NCBI RefSeq assembly: GCF_900176075.1
Contig: NZ_FWWV01000001.1
Location: 286,603-350,602, forward strand
DNA: 64,000 nucleotides
Direction of reading: 5' to 3'
From: Pasteurella testudinis DSM 23072
GTDB taxonomy: Bacteria; Pseudomonadota; Gammaproteobacteria; Enterobacterales; Pasteurellaceae
The first letter of the stretch is position 1. Every line of letters starts with the position of its first letter. This document shows, piece by piece, positions 1 to 8,829 of the stretch. The notes under the pieces are model-generated. The model did not search any database. It had not been told where the DNA came from and was given only the letters and a program-made list of their open reading frames with translations. A program made the position numbers and the translations under genes.

Positions 1-1141
1 GTTTGGTATTGGTGCAGGTATTTTCTTTTTTGGCTATTTTTTATTGGAAGTGCCGGGTAGTGCCATGATGGCAAAAGTTGGTGCGCGCAAGTGGATTTGT
101 CGGATTATGGTGAGTTGGGGGATTCTCGCCATTTTAATGGCATTTATCGAAGCGCCTTGGCAATTTTATACGATTCGGTTTTTATTGGGGGTGGCCGAGG
201 CGAGTTTTTATCCTTGTATGGTGCATTATTTAAGCGGTTTTTACCAAACTAAACATCATGCTCGAGCCATTGCCGCTTTCATGTTAGCGATTCCGGGCGC
301 AAATGCGTTAGGCTCACCGTTATCCACATTCTTATTAACCATTGAAGGTTGGGGCTTAAACGGTTGGCAATGGATGTTTATTATTGAAGCCATTCCTGCC
401 GTCATACTGGGGGTTATTTGTTATTTCTACCTAACGGATAGTATCGACAAGGCACACTGGTTGGAAAAAGAAGAAAAAGAATGGTTAATCGAAACGCTTG
501 ATATTGAACAAAAAATGAAGCAAGAAGTGAAACATTATACCTTTATGGAAGCCTTAAAAGATAAAACGGTTTTATGTCTATCAGCAGGCTATTTCTTTTG
601 GATGATGGGTTACTATGGGATCAATATGTTTTTGCCGACCATCTCTAAAACCATCTCAGCTACTTCAGGTATTAGCTTGCAAAACTTAGGCTGGATTATT
701 GGCGCACTCTATTTTGTGTCAATGATTGTGATGATGTTAGTCGGTAATCACTCTGACAAAACGCAAGAGCGTCCATGGCATGTCGCCGGGTGTTTGGCAG
801 TGAGTGCGCTAGGTTTAATGCTGGCAACTTATGTGGCAGATATTAACGTATGGCTTGCCTTTGTTTTCCTTGCGGTTGCATTGTGTGGTGCATTCGGTGC
901 ATTTCCGCCATTTTGGGCTATTCCGCCTTCATTCATCACGGGAGCAGCGGCCGGCGGAGCGATTGCGTTAATTAATAGTATCGGTAACTTGGGGGGATTT
1001 TTTGGCCCGACGATTGTGGGATACTTAAAAGAATTAACTAACTCATTTAACACGGCGATTGCATTCTTAGGTGTTAGTATGTTCGTTAGTGCGGCAATAA
1101 TTGTACTGAGTGCAAGGAAAAAACAAAAAGAGCTTGCATAA
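1..1141 (+). CDS. MFS transporter, ACS (anion:cation symporter) family, 5' partial
   Basis: The reading frame is open from base 2, so the start codon lies upstream of the window; the first internal start-like codon near base 44 is not the real start. The visible 380 residues contain about ten hydrophobic membrane segments, a loop with the motif RFLLGVAEASFYP and a central cytoplasmic stretch rich in K and E (EKEEKEWL), all typical of ACS-family permeases that import organic anions such as hexuronates, tartrate or phthalate. Substrate cannot be told. The last residues KKQKELA are followed by TAA and by a strong terminator. The LysR regulator just downstream is on the same strand but has its own spacing and probably its own promoter. 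Confidence 0.85.
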   Translation, partial: FGIGAGIFFFGYFLLEVPGSAMMAKVGARKWICRIMVSWGILAILMAFIEAPWQFYTIRFLLGVAEASFYPCMVHYLSGFYQTKHHARAIAAFMLAIPGANALGSPLSTFLLTIEGWGLNGWQWMFIIEAIPAVILGVICYFYLTDSIDKAHWLEKEEKEWLIETLDIEQKMKQEVKHYTFMEALKDKTVLCLSAGYFFWMMGYYGINMFLPTISKTISATSGISLQNLGWIIGALYFVSMIVMMLVGNHSDKTQERPWHVAGCLAVSALGLMLATYVADINVWLAFVFLAVALCGAFGAFPPFWAIPPSFITGAAAGGAIALINSIGNLGGFFGPTIVGYLKELTNSFNTAIAFLGVSMFVSAAIIVLSARKKQKELA

Positions 1142-1164
1142 TATCTGATTTTTACCCTTTATTT

Positions 1165-1200
1165 GAACACAATATTTTGCCGTATTGTGTTCTTTTTTTT
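1165..1200 (+). terminator. Rho-independent terminator after the MFS gene
   Basis: A perfect 10-bp stem (GAACACAATA at 1165-1174 with TATTGTGTTC at 1183-1192) closes an 8-base loop and is followed by eight T residues. Confidence 0.9.
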
Positions 1201-1222
1201 ATAACTTATAATAAGTTATAAA
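1198..1222. promoter_or_regulatory. 25-bp perfect palindrome upstream of lysR-type gene (candidate operator)
   Basis: The arms ATAACTTAT and ATAAGTTAT flank a central A at 1210 and the symmetry extends to 25 bp. It sits 25 bases before the start codon of the LysR-type gene. LysR regulators commonly bind T-N11-A palindromes and autoregulate, so an operator is plausible. The site overlaps the T tail of the preceding terminator, so part of its A/T symmetry could be incidental. Confidence 0.5.
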
Positions 1223-1246
1223 TCAGTTTTATTACAAGGAAAAATT

Positions 1247-2140
1247 ATGGCAAACATTATTCCTCCGTTAAAATCCCTACAAGTATTCGAACAAGCGGCC
1301 TATTTTGGTAATATAGTGAAAACAGCCGAAAGTTTAAATATCACACCGTCAGCAGTTAGCCATCAAATTGCCGGATTGGAAAGTTTATTAAATAAAAAAT
1401 TATTTTATCGTACAGGAAGAGGGATAAAACTCACCGGAGCAGGGCAACAATATCTTGATGCTATTTCAGGTGCATTACATACCTTGGGCACAGCAACTAA
1501 TGATATTATCGAACGTCAAGAACAAGAAACCTTACGCATTCATACGGCTCCAACTTTTGGATTACTTTATTTATTGCCGAGATTGGAAAAGTTTAAAAAG
1601 CAATATCCTGAATATCAAATCAATATTGATTGTTCCTATGAAAATATTCAGTTTAATCTATCTCAAACTGATGTGGATATTCGTTATGGTAGTTTTTCTT
1701 GGAAAGGATTAAACGCGATTCCTATTAAAAATGAATATGCAATTGTGTTAGCTCACCCTGATTTTCTTAAAAAGAATCAAATCAACCAGCCAATAGATTT
1801 ATTAAAATGCGATTTAATCGCTTCTCAATGTATGTTAATGCAATGGAAACAATGGTTTGCGTATCATAATATACAGACGGAAAATTTATCCTATGCTTTT
1901 AGTTTTGATCGTTCATATATGAGTTTTGAAGCGGCCAAACAAAATCTTGGCGTTATTGTAGAAAGTAGTTTATTAGCACAACCTTTTATTAAGTCTGGTG
2001 AACTAATCCCTGTTTTTGGCAGTAATTATATGATTCCTATTGATGCACATTATATTGTTTTTCCGCATACTCATAAAAAATATGCCAAAGTACAACACTT
2101 TATCAATTGGTTGGAAGAAGAGTTACACAATAGTAGGTGA
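1247..2140 (+). CDS. LysR-family transcriptional regulator (GcvA-like group)
   Basis: The 297-residue protein has the LysR arrangement: an N-terminal winged helix-turn-helix (about residues 7-66, with LKSLQVFEQAA and ITPSAVSHQIAGLE) and a C-terminal periplasmic-binding-protein-like effector domain. The PPLKSLQVFEQAA start resembles the GcvA/AmpR subgroup. Start ATG is preceded by AAGGAAAAATT. Its target is unknown; the upstream MFS permease is the nearest candidate, and a palindrome lies between the two genes. The gene is more AT-rich than the frd genes beside it. Confidence 0.85.
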   Translation: MANIIPPLKSLQVFEQAAYFGNIVKTAESLNITPSAVSHQIAGLESLLNKKLFYRTGRGIKLTGAGQQYLDAISGALHTLGTATNDIIERQEQETLRIHTAPTFGLLYLLPRLEKFKKQYPEYQINIDCSYENIQFNLSQTDVDIRYGSFSWKGLNAIPIKNEYAIVLAHPDFLKKNQINQPIDLLKCDLIASQCMLMQWKQWFAYHNIQTENLSYAFSFDRSYMSFEAAKQNLGVIVESSLLAQPFIKSGELIPVFGSNYMIPIDAHYIVFPHTHKKYAKVQHFINWLEEELHNSR

Positions 2141-2155
2141 ATACAGTATATAAAA

Positions 2156-2184
2156 AAACGCTCAAACAATTTGTCTGAGCGTTT
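2156..2184. terminator. Bidirectional terminator between lysR-type gene and frdD
   Basis: Perfect 9-bp stem AAACGCTCA / TGAGCGTTT with an 11-base loop. It is preceded by seven A residues and followed by a T-rich tract, so it can end transcription from the regulator (plus strand) and from frdABCD (minus strand). Confidence 0.85.
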
Positions 2185-2201
2185 CTATTTTTAAGAGCGG
2201 C

Positions 2202-2543
2202 TTAGATATTAATCACAGCGAAGAATACCAACACCGAATACAGTGCCGCCAAGCCGTAGAAAATGACACCGGCGGCGGGAACGTGCAGTTTGAAATCGTG
2301 CATGCCGTGGTGTAAGCGGTGCATGCCTGCCCACATCGGGAAGATTGCCACGGCGAGCAGGATCAGTTTGCCGATAATGCTTTGTGCAAATGCCACCATG
2401 TTGCCTGCGTCAACCAATCCTAACGGATAGAGGAACAACAGGATTAATGCCAGCACAGGGAAAACAATGGCACTGATGGTTCCGCCTGCGCCAAATAGCA
2501 ACCATACCACCGGTTCATTGGAACGTTTTGGAGCTTGTTTCAT
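2202..2543 (-). CDS. frdD: Fumarate reductase membrane anchor subunit D
   Basis: FrdD is one of two small hydrophobic anchors that bind the FrdAB catalytic heads to the inner membrane and carry the menaquinol sites. The protein of 113 residues begins [20 protein letters not shown], as in other FrdD proteins, and has three membrane spans; [11 protein letters not shown] in the loop is family-typical. The ATG at 2543 is preceded by AGGAGGAAAAC; an upstream in-frame ATG would overlap frdC and lacks this site. Last gene of the frdABCD operon, 10 bases after frdC. Confidence 0.95.
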   Translation of the reverse strand: MKQAPKRSNEPVVWLLFGAGGTISAIVFPVLALILLFLYPLGLVDAGNMVAFAQSIIGKLILLAVAIFPMWAGMHRLHHGMHDFKLHVPAAGVIFYGLAALYSVLVFFAVINI

Positions 2544-2553
2544 CGTTTTCCTC

Positions 2554-2952
2554 CTAGATATACACAAGAATAAGGGTTAAGACCGAAACGGCGATCGTGA
2601 TGACCCACATTAAATTTTTGATCACCGCTTGCGGCAAGCGCTCGTTTTTGTAGATCAAATTTAAGGCTTTCGGGGTCAAGCCGTACCATGTGATGGTATT
2701 AAACACCACGCCTGCCATTGTGATCACATTCAGGATAATGACCAACGGATTTTTCAAAAAAGCAACAAAACTGGTTTCAAAGGTTCCGTTGCCTAAGCAC
2801 AAGAAACCGTAAAGCAGGACGATACAGAACCAAATGGTCGGAAGTGCGGTAGATTCGCGCAAAATATACATTTTGTAGAAATCTATTTTTTGCCACCAGT
2901 TCGGTTTGATTTCGCGTACGTATTTATTACGTTTGCTGGTTGTGGTTGTCAT
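2554..2952 (-). CDS. frdC: Fumarate reductase membrane anchor subunit C
   Basis: 132 residues, the usual FrdC length, with three membrane spans and the conserved N-terminal region [20 protein letters not shown] followed by [12 protein letters not shown]. With FrdD it anchors FrdAB and passes electrons from menaquinol to the iron-sulfur clusters during anaerobic fumarate respiration. It lies 10 bases after frdB in the frdABCD operon; its ATG follows an AGGAGG-type site. Confidence 0.95.
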   Translation of the reverse strand: MTTTTSKRNKYVREIKPNWWQKIDFYKMYILRESTALPTIWFCIVLLYGFLCLGNGTFETSFVAFLKNPLVIILNVITMAGVVFNTITWYGLTPKALNLIYKNERLPQAVIKNLMWVITIAVSVLTLILVYI

Positions 2953-2962
2953 TCTTTCCTCC

Positions 2963-3703
2963 TTACTTTTGCGGTTTCAGCATGGCGATAACGTAGTCTT
3001 TGGCAGACTCGACTTTGCCTTGGTTCACACCGGCCGCCGGATCAACGTGTTTCGGACAAACTTCCGAGCAGTAGCCGACGAAGGTACAAGTCCACACGCC
3101 GTTTTTACCGTTCATGATTTTTAAACGCTCGGCTTTGCCGTTGTCACGGTTATCCAAATTATAACGGTGTCCAAGGGTTAACACTGCCGGTCCGACAAAT
3201 TCAGGGTTCAAGCCGAATTGCGGACATGCCGCATAACACAGGCCGCAGTTGATGCACATAGAGAAAGTGCGGTATTTTTCCAGCTGCGCCGGTGTTTGTT
3301 TGGTACGCTCGCCCGGAGGCGCTTTGTTACCGATAATATACGGTTTGATCGATTCCAGACTTTCGATAAAGTGGCTGAGATCCACCACTAAGTCACGTTC
3401 AATCGGGAAGTTGGCCAGCGCCTCAACCCGCATAAAACCGCTGTAATCGCGCAAGAACGTTTTACACGCCAAGCTCGGTTTGTTGTTGACCATCATGCCG
3501 CAAGATCCGCAGATTGCCATGCGGCAAGACCAGCGGTAGGACAGTTCCGGTTCCAGCTCGTCTTTGATGTAGCCCAAGGCGTCCAATAATGAGGTTTGAT
3601 CATCATAAGGTACTTGATAAGCCTTCAAGTATGGCTCTTTGTCGACTTCGGGATTATAACGAAGCACTTCGATAGTCATTGTTTTGTTAGCTAGATTACC
3701 CAT
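2963..3703 (-). CDS. frdB: Fumarate reductase iron-sulfur subunit B
   Basis: 246 residues. The plant-type [2Fe-2S] cysteines are C60, C65, C68 and C80; two bacterial ferredoxin-like groups follow ([12 protein letters not shown] with C150, C153, C156, C160, and C206, C212, C216), giving the expected [2Fe-2S], [4Fe-4S] and [3Fe-4S] clusters. It relays electrons from FrdCD to the flavin of FrdA. The start at 3703 (MGNLANKT) has CAAGGAGTAAGCA before it and begins 3 bases after the frdA stop; an internal ATG eight codons later is less well placed. Confidence 0.96.
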   Translation of the reverse strand: MGNLANKTMTIEVLRYNPEVDKEPYLKAYQVPYDDQTSLLDALGYIKDELEPELSYRWSCRMAICGSCGMMVNNKPSLACKTFLRDYSGFMRVEALANFPIERDLVVDLSHFIESLESIKPYIIGNKAPPGERTKQTPAQLEKYRTFSMCINCGLCYAACPQFGLNPEFVGPAVLTLGHRYNLDNRDNGKAERLKIMNGKNGVWTCTFVGYCSEVCPKHVDPAAGVNQGKVESAKDYVIAMLKPQK

Positions 3704-3706
3704 TGC

Positions 3707-5494
3707 TTACTCCTTGTTTGCCTTTGCTGCTTCTGCGGCGTCTGCTTCCGCACCATATACACGTTTGGCAGGTTGCGATTTGGTAATCTTCACATCACTG
3801 TACTCAATTCGTGGTGCGCCGTCTGCATTGTAATATGCGAGAGTATGTTTCAAGTAGTTGGTATCGTCGCGTTCAACGTAGTCCAAACGTTGGTGCGCGC
3901 CGCGTGATTCTTTCCGTGCAACCGCAGAAGAAGAGATCGATTGTGCCACATCGAGAATCGTACCTAATTCAATGGTGTAGAGAATATCGGTATTGAACAC
4001 GCTGGAACGGTCGGAAACCCGCACTTTTTTGAAGCGTTCTTTCAATTCGGCAATTTTATCCACGGTTTTTTGCATGGATTCTTCGGTACGGTAGATACCG
4101 CAGCCTTCTTCCATCGAATCGCCCATCTCATCACGGATTTTCGACCAGCTTTCATTGCCGTCTTGATCCAACAGGGCGTGCAGGCGACCGACTACATCTT
4201 TGGCTTGCGCATCGACAGCCGCAGTGTTGACGTTTTGGCTTTCGACCGCTCTTTGTGCGGCGTATTCACCGGCGACTTTACCGATAACGACTAATTCCGC
4301 CAAGGAGTTCGAACCTAAACGGTTCGCACCGTGCAAGCCGGAGGAGGCGCATTCACCCACAGCAAATAAACCTTTGATACGGGTTTCCGCTTGTTGGTTT
4401 ACTTCGATACCGCCCATGGTGTAGTGCACCACCGGACGCACCGGAATCGGGGCTTTCGCCGGATCAACGCCTTCGTAGGCTTTCGCCAGTTCGCAGATAA
4501 ACGGCAGACGTTCATGCAGGTATTTTTCGCCCAAATGACGCAGATCCAAATGCACCACATCCACGCCTTTGGCGGTTTTCAAGGTGCGCCCTAAACGCCA
4601 CTCTTGCCAGAACGCTTGCGACACTTTGTCACGCGGGCCCAATTCCATATATTTGTTTTCCGGTTTGCCGATTGGCGTTTCCGGTCCCAGACCGTAATCT
4701 TGCAGGTAGCGATAGCCGTCTTTATTGACCAAGATACCGCCTTCACCACGACAGCCTTCGGTCATCAAAATACCGGTGTTCGGTAAGCCGGTCGGGTGAT
4801 ACTGCACGAATTCCATATCGCGCAACGGCACGCCGTGACGATAAGCCATGGATAAACCGTCACCGGTCACGATACCGCCGTTGGTGTTGAAGCGGAATGC
4901 ACGGCAGCCGCCGCCGGTGGCGATAACAACCGCGTTGGCATTGATTTGCACCAGTGTGCCTTCCATCATATTCATCGCGACTACACCGCGCGCATGCCCG
5001 TCGTCAGTCAGGATATCCAACACGAAGTGTTCGTCGTAACGGATAATTTGCGGGAATTGGATCGAGGTTTGGAAGAGCGTGTGCAACAGGTGGAAACCGG
5101 TTTTGTCCGCGGCAAACCAAGTCCGCTCGATTTTCATACCGCCGAAACGGCGCACGTTGACTTCACCGTCGTCACGACGGCTCCACGGGCAGCCCCAGCG
5201 TTCCAATTGGGTCATTTCAATCGGCGAATGTTCGACGAAATGTTCCACCACATCTTGTTCGCACAGCCAGTCACCACCGGCAACCGTATCGTGGAAATGC
5301 TTGTCATAACTATCTTCGGATTTGATGACCGCCGCAGCTCCGCCCTCGGCAGCTACGGTATGACTACGCATCGGATACACTTTTGATATTAACGCAATCT
5401 TCAGATTGGGATTTGCTTCCGCGGCTGCAATTGCAGCACGCAAACCGCCACCGCCGGCGCCTACGATTGCAATATCGACATTGATAGTTTGCAC
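3707..5494 (-). CDS. frdA: Fumarate reductase flavoprotein subunit A
   Basis: 595 residues. The N-terminal dinucleotide fold (VDIAIVGAGGGGLRAA) binds FAD, which is covalently held by the histidine of RSHTVAAEGG (about residue 45). The substrate-site regions HPTG, TEGCRGEGG and GLFAVGECA(S)SGLHGANRLG are present. It reduces fumarate to succinate as terminal acceptor of anaerobic respiration. First gene of frdABCD; the ATG is preceded by CTGGAGGAATATC. The long upstream region carries FNR/CRP-type sites. Gene order frdDCBA next to epmA is the same as known in Haemophilus and Escherichia. Confidence 0.97.
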   Translation of the reverse strand: MQTINVDIAIVGAGGGGLRAAIAAAEANPNLKIALISKVYPMRSHTVAAEGGAAAVIKSEDSYDKHFHDTVAGGDWLCEQDVVEHFVEHSPIEMTQLERWGCPWSRRDDGEVNVRRFGGMKIERTWFAADKTGFHLLHTLFQTSIQFPQIIRYDEHFVLDILTDDGHARGVVAMNMMEGTLVQINANAVVIATGGGCRAFRFNTNGGIVTGDGLSMAYRHGVPLRDMEFVQYHPTGLPNTGILMTEGCRGEGGILVNKDGYRYLQDYGLGPETPIGKPENKYMELGPRDKVSQAFWQEWRLGRTLKTAKGVDVVHLDLRHLGEKYLHERLPFICELAKAYEGVDPAKAPIPVRPVVHYTMGGIEVNQQAETRIKGLFAVGECASSGLHGANRLGSNSLAELVVIGKVAGEYAAQRAVESQNVNTAAVDAQAKDVVGRLHALLDQDGNESWSKIRDEMGDSMEEGCGIYRTEESMQKTVDKIAELKERFKKVRVSDRSSVFNTDILYTIELGTILDVAQSISSSAVARKESRGAHQRLDYVERDDTNYLKHTLAYYNADGAPRIEYSDVKITKSQPAKRVYGAEADAAEAAKANKE

Positions 5495-5548
5495 GATATT
5501 CCTCCAGTATAGATGTAAGTAAAAAGTAATGATTTAGAGTCAAAAAGT

Positions 5549-5586
5549 AATATGAACATAGAGTTTGGTTTTTTGATCAAGGTCAT
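5549..5586 (-). promoter_or_regulatory. Candidate FNR-dependent promoter of frdABCD
   Basis: An FNR-like site TTGAT-CAAG-GTCAT (5573-5586, read on the plus strand; consensus TTGAT-N4-ATCAA, one half perfect and the other 3 of 5) lies about 28 bases upstream of a -10-like CATATT on the minus strand (plus positions 5549-5554). That spacing is right for a class II FNR site near -41.5, as expected for an anaerobically induced frd operon. Inferred by inspection only. Confidence 0.5.
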
Positions 5587-5651
5587 TCTGCCACTTTTTG
5601 TTTTACAATTTAATTGTTTTTTGTGAAATGCTCCAAAAAAGGGGACGTTTC

Positions 5652-5665
5652 GTGATCTACCTCAA
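5652..5665 (-). promoter_or_regulatory. Second FNR/CRP-like site upstream of frdA
   Basis: GTGAT-CTAC-CTCAA matches 8 of 10 defined positions of the FNR consensus and also reads as a CRP-like CGTGA-N6-TCAAA. It lies about 80 bases upstream of the first site, so it could be an upstream activator site for frdABCD. Confidence 0.35.
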
Positions 5666-5819
5666 AAAAGTTAGTAGATTGAATAGCTTACTTTTATAGT
5701 CAAGTATTCCGTTTTCCTTTCTGTAAGATTCGATTGTGACTTGACGGGATAACCGATAAAATGCCAGCTTAATATTTATTGGCAGGCAGATTATCGGCAG
5801 CGGTGGTTGATAAAGCAAG

Positions 5820-5927
5820 GTAGGGGCGGATTGTATATGCGCCCGAACCGCACTTTGCATTTTTCTAGTATCGATTAAATGCTTATACCGCACTTCGCAA
5901 ACGGACGGATAGTTAATCCGTGCCTAC
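5820..5927. repeat. REP-pair (BIME-like) element, copy 1, enclosing two USS
   Basis: A GTAG tetranucleotide (5820-5823) is followed by the hairpin arms GGGCG (5824) and CGCCC (to 5844); an inverted partner ends in CTAC (5924-5927) after GGACGGAT/ATCCGTGCC. GTAG-headed hairpins in inverted pairs are the form of REP sequences mobilised by RAYT transposases. Two ACCGCACTT uptake signals lie between the hairpins. A copy of the same size (106 against 108 bp) occurs at 7045-7150; outside the element the similarity continues about 35 bases (CTAAACCG...TTTGCC). The remaining 5587-5994 region holds no gene that I can support. Confidence 0.75.
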
Positions 5928-5994
5928 TTCTGTAATCTAAACCGTGCGTTTAACGCTTTGCCGATGCCTTGATTTATTTTTAGGATCATAAGCA

Positions 5995-6966
5995 ATGATT
6001 TTACAACAACAGTGGCAACCGAGTGCGGCGATAAAAAATATTATCGCTCGTGCCAAGATCGTTGCCGAATTGCGCAGTTTTTTTATTGATCGCGGCTTGC
6101 TCGAAGTCGAAACCCCGATTTTAAGTGAATACGGCGTGACCGATGTGCATTTATCGGTGTTTGAAACGCAGTTTAACGCGCCTTTTCAATCGCAAGCCAA
6201 ACCGCTCTTTTTAGCCACCAGCCCCGAATATCACATGAAGCGCCTGCTGGCGGCGGGCAGCGGACCGATTTTTCAGATTTGCAAAGTGTTCCGCAACGAA
6301 GAGGCGGGGCGCAAGCATAACCCTGAATTTACCATGTTGGAATGGTACCGACCGCACTTTGATATGTATCGCCTGATTAACGAAGTGGACGATCTGTTGC
6401 AACAAATTTTGGATTGCGAAGCGGCGGAGTCGTTCAGCTATCAGTTTATTTTTCAGGAATACGTCGGTTTGGATCCGCTGTCGGCGGAAAAAGCCGAATT
6501 GGCGAAAAAAGCCAAAGAACAGGGATTGATGGAGGCGGAGCAACAAAGCCGCGACACCTTGCTGCAATATCTGTTCAGCCAAGTGGTCGAACCGAAAATC
6601 GGGCAGGAACGTCCGGCGGCGGTCTATTATTTCCCGACCTCGCAGGCGGCGTTGGCGCAAATCAGTTCGGAAGATCATCGGGTTGCGGAACGTTTTGAGT
6701 TTTATTACAAAGGCTTGGAGTTGGCGAACGGCTTTAATGAACTGACCGATGCCAACGAACAGCTGCACCGCTTTGAACGTGACAACAAGCAGCGTGCGGC
6801 GATGGGCTTGCCACAGCGGCAAATCGACCAGCGTTTTATTTCCGCTTTGCAGCAAGGTATGCCGCAATGTGCTGGTGTGGCGCTGGGGGTCGATCGCTTG
6901 CTGATGATTGCCTTGGGGCAGCAAAATATTGCCGATGTAATCAGTTTCGGCATTGAGAATGCGTAA
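5995..6966 (+). CDS. epmA: Elongation factor P--(R)-beta-lysine ligase (EpmA/PoxA/GenX)
   Basis: 323 residues, the class II lysyl-tRNA-synthetase catalytic core without the anticodon-binding domain. Class II motif 2 ([20 protein letters not shown]) and motif 3 ([15 protein letters not shown]) are visible, as is [11 protein letters not shown]. EpmA attaches (R)-beta-lysine to the conserved lysine of EF-P, helping ribosomes through polyproline stretches. Divergent from frdABCD, a conserved neighbourhood. The gene is bracketed by two copies of a REP-pair repeat. Confidence 0.96.
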   Translation: MILQQQWQPSAAIKNIIARAKIVAELRSFFIDRGLLEVETPILSEYGVTDVHLSVFETQFNAPFQSQAKPLFLATSPEYHMKRLLAAGSGPIFQICKVFRNEEAGRKHNPEFTMLEWYRPHFDMYRLINEVDDLLQQILDCEAAESFSYQFIFQEYVGLDPLSAEKAELAKKAKEQGLMEAEQQSRDTLLQYLFSQVVEPKIGQERPAAVYYFPTSQAALAQISSEDHRVAERFEFYYKGLELANGFNELTDANEQLHRFERDNKQRAAMGLPQRQIDQRFISALQQGMPQCAGVALGVDRLLMIALGQQNIADVISFGIENA

Positions 6967-7044
6967 TCTGTGCCGATAAACGGACATGGTTTAAATATGA
7001 GTGAGGGGCTTTGCCCCTCGTAAAAAGAGATTCGATAAGGCAAA

Positions 7045-7150
7045 GTAGGGCGGATTCGCTATCCGTCCACATACAAAGTGCGGTGTAACCCTTTAATCCA
7101 CAGGGAAAAATGTAAAGTGCGGTTCGGGCGGATAGTGACTCCGCCTCTAC
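7045..7150. repeat. REP-pair (BIME-like) element, copy 2, enclosing two USS
   Basis: GTAG (7045-7048) heads the hairpin GGCGGAT-TCGCT-ATCCGTCC; the inverted partner GGGCGGAT/ACTCCGCC ends in CTAC at 7147-7150. Two AAGTGCGGT uptake signals lie between, in the opposite orientation to those of copy 1. The right half, starting CGGGCGGATAGT, aligns base for base with copy 1 at about 80 percent and continues to 7185. A further hairpin GAGGGGC-TTT-GCCCCTC (7003-7019), without a T tail, precedes it. Confidence 0.75.
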
Positions 7151-7247
7151 TTTTACAACCTAAACCGAGCGTTGTAACGTTTGCCAAATAAAATTGAAAT
7201 ATTGACTTACAGACGTTAATTCAAAAAAGAAACAAAAAGGAAACAAT

Positions 7248-8051
7248 ATGTCAGATATTTTTATTGCAGTGATAATGGGAATTGTCGAAGGTTTAACCGA
7301 GTTTTTACCGGTTTCTTCTACCGGTCATTTGATTATTGCCGGTGAGTTTTTGGGCTTCACCGGCGAAAAAGCCGCCACCTTTGAGGTGATGATTCAGCTC
7401 GGTTCGATTTTAGCCGTGGTGGTGGTGTTTTGGCGCAAAATGTTCAGCCTGATTGGCATTCATTTCGGTGCAAAACCGGATCATAGCCAACCGCACCTGA
7501 CTTTGTTGCATATCATTTTAGGCATGATTCCGGCGGTAGTGATCGGCTTACTGTTCCACAGCACGATTAAATCGTGGTTCAGTATCGAAAATGTGATCTA
7601 TGCGTTGATTGTCGGTGGTGTTTTGCTGTTAGTGGCGGAAAAATTCCGTCCGCAAGTCACCGCCCACACCCTCGATCAAATTAGCTACAAACAGGCGTTT
7701 GCCATCGGTTTGTTTCAGTGTCTGGCGCTATCGCCGGGCTTTTCCCGTTCCGGCGCCACCATTTCCGGCGGTTTATTAATGGGGGTCGGCCGCCATGCCG
7801 CCGCAGAATATTCCTTTATTTTGGCTGCGCCGATGATGATGGGGGCTACTGCGTTGGATCTGTATAAAAGCTGGAATTTCCTCTCCGCCTCTGATTTACC
7901 GATGTTTGCCGTCGGCTTTGTTACCGCCTTTGTAGTGGCAATGTTGGCGATTAAATTGCTGTTGAATTTGATTCAACGCATTTCGTTCGTACCGTTTGCC
8001 ATTTACCGCTTTGTGGTAGCGATTGCGCTGTATTTTGTGTTTTTGTATTGA
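7248..8051 (+). CDS. uppP: Undecaprenyl-diphosphatase
   Basis: 267 residues with eight or so membrane spans. The two catalytic regions of the UppP/BacA family are present: [16 protein letters not shown] near residue 13-29 and PGFSRSGAT near residue 164-172. It dephosphorylates undecaprenyl pyrophosphate, recycling the lipid carrier of peptidoglycan and O-antigen synthesis, and gives bacitracin tolerance. A strong RBS (AAAAAGGAAACA) precedes the ATG. Monocistronic, with a terminator about 50 bases downstream. Confidence 0.96.
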   Translation: MSDIFIAVIMGIVEGLTEFLPVSSTGHLIIAGEFLGFTGEKAATFEVMIQLGSILAVVVVFWRKMFSLIGIHFGAKPDHSQPHLTLLHIILGMIPAVVIGLLFHSTIKSWFSIENVIYALIVGGVLLLVAEKFRPQVTAHTLDQISYKQAFAIGLFQCLALSPGFSRSGATISGGLLMGVGRHAAAEYSFILAAPMMMGATALDLYKSWNFLSASDLPMFAVGFVTAFVVAMLAIKLLLNLIQRISFVPFAIYRFVVAIALYFVFLY

Positions 8052-8104
8052 TTTGACGCTTTAATTCGATTCATCAGCACTATTCAAGCATTAACAAGCA
8101 TTAA

Positions 8105-8143
8105 AGTGCGGTTTGTCTAGGAAACAGGCAAACTGCTTTTTTT
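8105..8143 (+). terminator. Terminator after uppP built on a USS
   Basis: GCGGTTTG (8108-8115, part of an AAGTGCGGT uptake signal) pairs with CAAACTGC (8129-8136) with one mismatch and is followed by seven T residues. Confidence 0.7.
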
Positions 8144-8566
8144 ATATCATTCTTCCTTAAAACATGATTTATTGTAAGGTTTTTACGCATTATTGTAATT
8201 CGTTGTGTGTTCGAATTTGGTTTGAAAATCAACAGGATAATTTGGTTTAATCACTCCATTTTCTGCCTGCGCATACCGCACTTTCTATAGATAATACGAA
8301 CTTTAATCATTTTTCCTACGCTCCAATAGAAAAAATCGGCTTTGTTGGCATACCTAGAAAAAGGTATGGTAGGTAATTTCGCGTAAATAAAATTTGTGAT
8401 TTTGTTTTTTTTTTGATCATTTGTCAGCTTGAAACAATGTTTAATTAAGTAAAATTTTATATTAGGCTGTTTGCTTGATAAATGATGTTGCTGAAATACA
8501 AAAAAAATCACTCCGCAAATATTAATTTGATTAAATGGTTATTAATTTTGTTTGATTTAAATACAC
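8144..8566. other. AT-rich intergenic stretch before the tad locus; no gene seen
   Basis: I see no credible coding region. A minus-strand open frame of 86 codons (8251-8511) lacks a ribosome site and family resemblance. A run of ten T residues (8405-8414) and one USS near 8277 are the only notable items. Confidence 0.6.
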
Positions 8567-8567
8567 G

Positions 8568-8599
8568 TTGAGTTTTTTCTGACAATGGCATGCTATTAT
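8568..8599 (+). promoter_or_regulatory. Candidate promoter of the flp/tad operon
   Basis: TGCTATTAT (8591-8599) is a good extended -10 element; the best -35 candidate TTGAGT (8568) is 20 bases away, longer than ideal, so recognition may depend on the extended -10 or an activator. Transcription would start near 8606 and leave a leader of about 220 bases before the first pilin gene. Confidence 0.4.
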
Positions 8600-8643
8600 T
8601 CTGCCAACCTAAATTTGTCTGTAGTTAGTAACGCTAAGTAACA

Positions 8644-8694
8644 ATAAGTTCCAGTGTTGTGAGTAATATTGTGAATTACGTCAACGGAACTTAT
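8644..8694 (+). promoter_or_regulatory. Structured leader hairpin upstream of flp
   Basis: Nested inverted repeats: ATAAGTTCC (8644-8652) with GGAACTTAT (8686-8694), then GTTG (8656-8659) with CAAC (8682-8685), then GTAAT (8663-8667) with ATTAC (8675-8679), leaving a 7-base loop. There is no T tail, so it is not a terminator; it could be an RNA leader structure or a DNA-binding site. Confidence 0.5.
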
Positions 8695-8829
8695 ATCGAT
8701 CGAGTATTTTCTTTATTTATTAAAATAAATTTTGACTTATGGTCAAAGTGCGGTTTTTTATTGCCAAAATAGAGTGATTTGCATATTTGATTAAAAATTA
8801 AACGTTACAGGTAAAAGGAATTGTAAGCA

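Noticed and set aside
5657-5893. 78-codon minus-strand frame upstream of epmA
   Set aside because: It runs through the frd regulatory region and the REP-pair repeat, has no ribosome site and no family resemblance.
6211-6987. 258-codon frame opposite epmA
   Set aside because: Antisense shadow of a well-supported conserved gene; residue composition (many H, R, Q) is typical of shadows.
8405-8414. T10 tract as a phase-variation repeat
   Set aside because: It lies about 400 bases before the first pilin gene, outside the predicted promoter and any reading frame.
8251-8511. 86-codon minus-strand frame before the tad locus
   Set aside because: AT-rich sequence with a USS and a T10 run; no ribosome site and no recognisable product.
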